This document shows, one piece after another, positions 6,013-6,482 of a stretch of 6,482 nucleotides of DNA. Both the position numbers and the translations under genes were made by a program. The notes beneath the pieces are model-generated. The model worked only from the letters and a program-made list of their open reading frames with translations. It searched no databases and was not told the DNA's origin. The first letter of the stretch is position 1. Every line of letters begins with the position of its first letter. The DNA is from Nitrospirota bacterium (GTDB taxonomy: Bacteria > Nitrospirota > CAKKRA01 > 9FT-COMBO-42-15), in NCBI GenBank assembly GCA_023248415.1, contig JAHFEP010000166.1:1-6482 (forward strand). Reading direction: 5' to 3'.

Positions 6013-6482
6013 ATGAGATTGTGTGTTGTAATACCTGCATATAATGCAGAAGATACTGTTGGGGATGTTGTTTCAGGCGTAAAAAAATATCTGCAGGATG
6101 TAATTGTAATTGACGACGGCTCCATAGACAATACAGCAGTTGCAGCAGAGGCTGGAGGAGCAATAGTTATAAGGCAAAGCGAGAACATTGGCAAAGGTGA
6201 TGCATTAAAAACAGGCTTCAGATACGCCATGGAAAAAAACTATGATGCAGTGATTACCATTGATGCAGACGGCCAGCACCTTCCTGATGAGATACCGCAA
6301 TTCATAGAAAAATATAAAGAGGGCAAATCTCAGATAATCGTCGGCTCAAGGATGCATGATAAAAACTGTATGCCAAAATACAGATACAGGTGCAATATTG
6401 TTGGCGTTATATTAATCTCTGTTGCAACAAGGCAGTATATTGCAGATACGCAGTCAGGATACAGGCTTTATGATGCGGATAT
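6013..6482 (+). CDS. Family 2 glycosyltransferase, DPM1/polyprenyl-phosphate type (partial, 3' end outside window)
   Basis: A frame starting MRLCVVIPAYNAEDTV stays open to the window edge (156 complete codons). It shows the GT-A fold marks of family 2 transferases: VIPAYNAE at 6-13, VIDDGSIDNT at 32-41 with D34/D35 for the nucleotide-sugar, NIGKGDALKTGF at 58-69, and the metal-binding DADGQH at 84-89. DTQSGYRLYD at 145-154 is the typical mark of dolichol- or polyprenyl-phosphate mannose/glucose synthase-like members. The likely role is transfer of a sugar from a nucleotide donor to a lipid or glycan acceptor at the cytoplasmic membrane face. Whether C-terminal membrane segments follow cannot be seen. 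It starts 9 bases after the ATP-grasp stop, with a TAG in frame just upstream that fixes ATG at 6013. Only a weak GCAGAGA precedes it. Close spacing implies one transcription unit and a common envelope-glycan pathway. Confidence 0.9.
   Translation, partial: MRLCVVIPAYNAEDTVGDVVSGVKKYLQDVIVIDDGSIDNTAVAAEAGGAIVIRQSENIGKGDALKTGFRYAMEKNYDAVITIDADGQHLPDEIPQFIEKYKEGKSQIIVGSRMHDKNCMPKYRYRCNIVGVILISVATRQYIADTQSGYRLYDAD

Noticed and set aside
5961..6230. Minus-strand open frame across the ATP-grasp/glycosyltransferase junction
   Set aside because: It is antisense to the clear glycosyltransferase start with its family 2 motifs; no independent support.

Overview
The window looks like bacterial chromosomal or metagenomic DNA. 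It is gene-dense, has strong AGGAGG-type ribosome binding sites in one operon, and carries classical two-component proteins and an envelope-type glycosyltransferase. I cannot name a species. The kinase types, the cysteine-containing PAS domain and the palindromic GTAGGGGC-type repeats remind me of Nitrospirota or the former Deltaproteobacteria, but that is a weak inference.

Layout. (1) Bases 1-395, plus strand: the 3' end of a DNA topoisomerase I gene (topA), with the last C-terminal repeats and a lysine-rich tail. (2) Bases 451-4470, minus strand: a compact three-gene signalling operon, transcribed from 4470 towards 451. It encodes a membrane-anchored histidine kinase with about eight membrane segments, a stand-alone Rcp1-like receiver protein translationally coupled to it, and a soluble hybrid kinase with the order REC-PAS-HisKA-HATPase-REC. 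(3) Bases 4471-4830: a divergent intergenic region holding two copies of a palindromic repeat (one perfect with 17-bp arms, one decayed) and a good sigma-70 promoter placed so close to the next gene that its mRNA would be nearly leaderless. (4) Bases 4831-6482, plus strand: an ATP-grasp ligase-like enzyme followed 9 bases later by a family 2 glycosyltransferase of the DPM1 type that runs off the end of the window.

How the parts may work together. The operon encodes two histidine kinases and three receiver domains but no DNA-binding, cyclic-di-GMP or other recognisable output domain. It is therefore most simply read as a phosphorelay module: the membrane kinase passes phosphate to the small receiver and possibly to the N-terminal receiver of the hybrid kinase. 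The final output is not in this window. The ATP-grasp/glycosyltransferase pair looks like the start of a surface-polysaccharide or glycolipid cluster.

Base composition drops across the window: roughly mid-50s percent GC in topA, mid-40s in the signalling operon and high-30s in the ATP-grasp gene, by hand counts of sampled lines. No clearly new biological system was found. The most noteworthy items are the internal three-fold repeat of the membrane sensor, the cysteine cluster in the PAS domain, the output-less relay, the palindromic repeat pair and the leaderless promoter arrangement.
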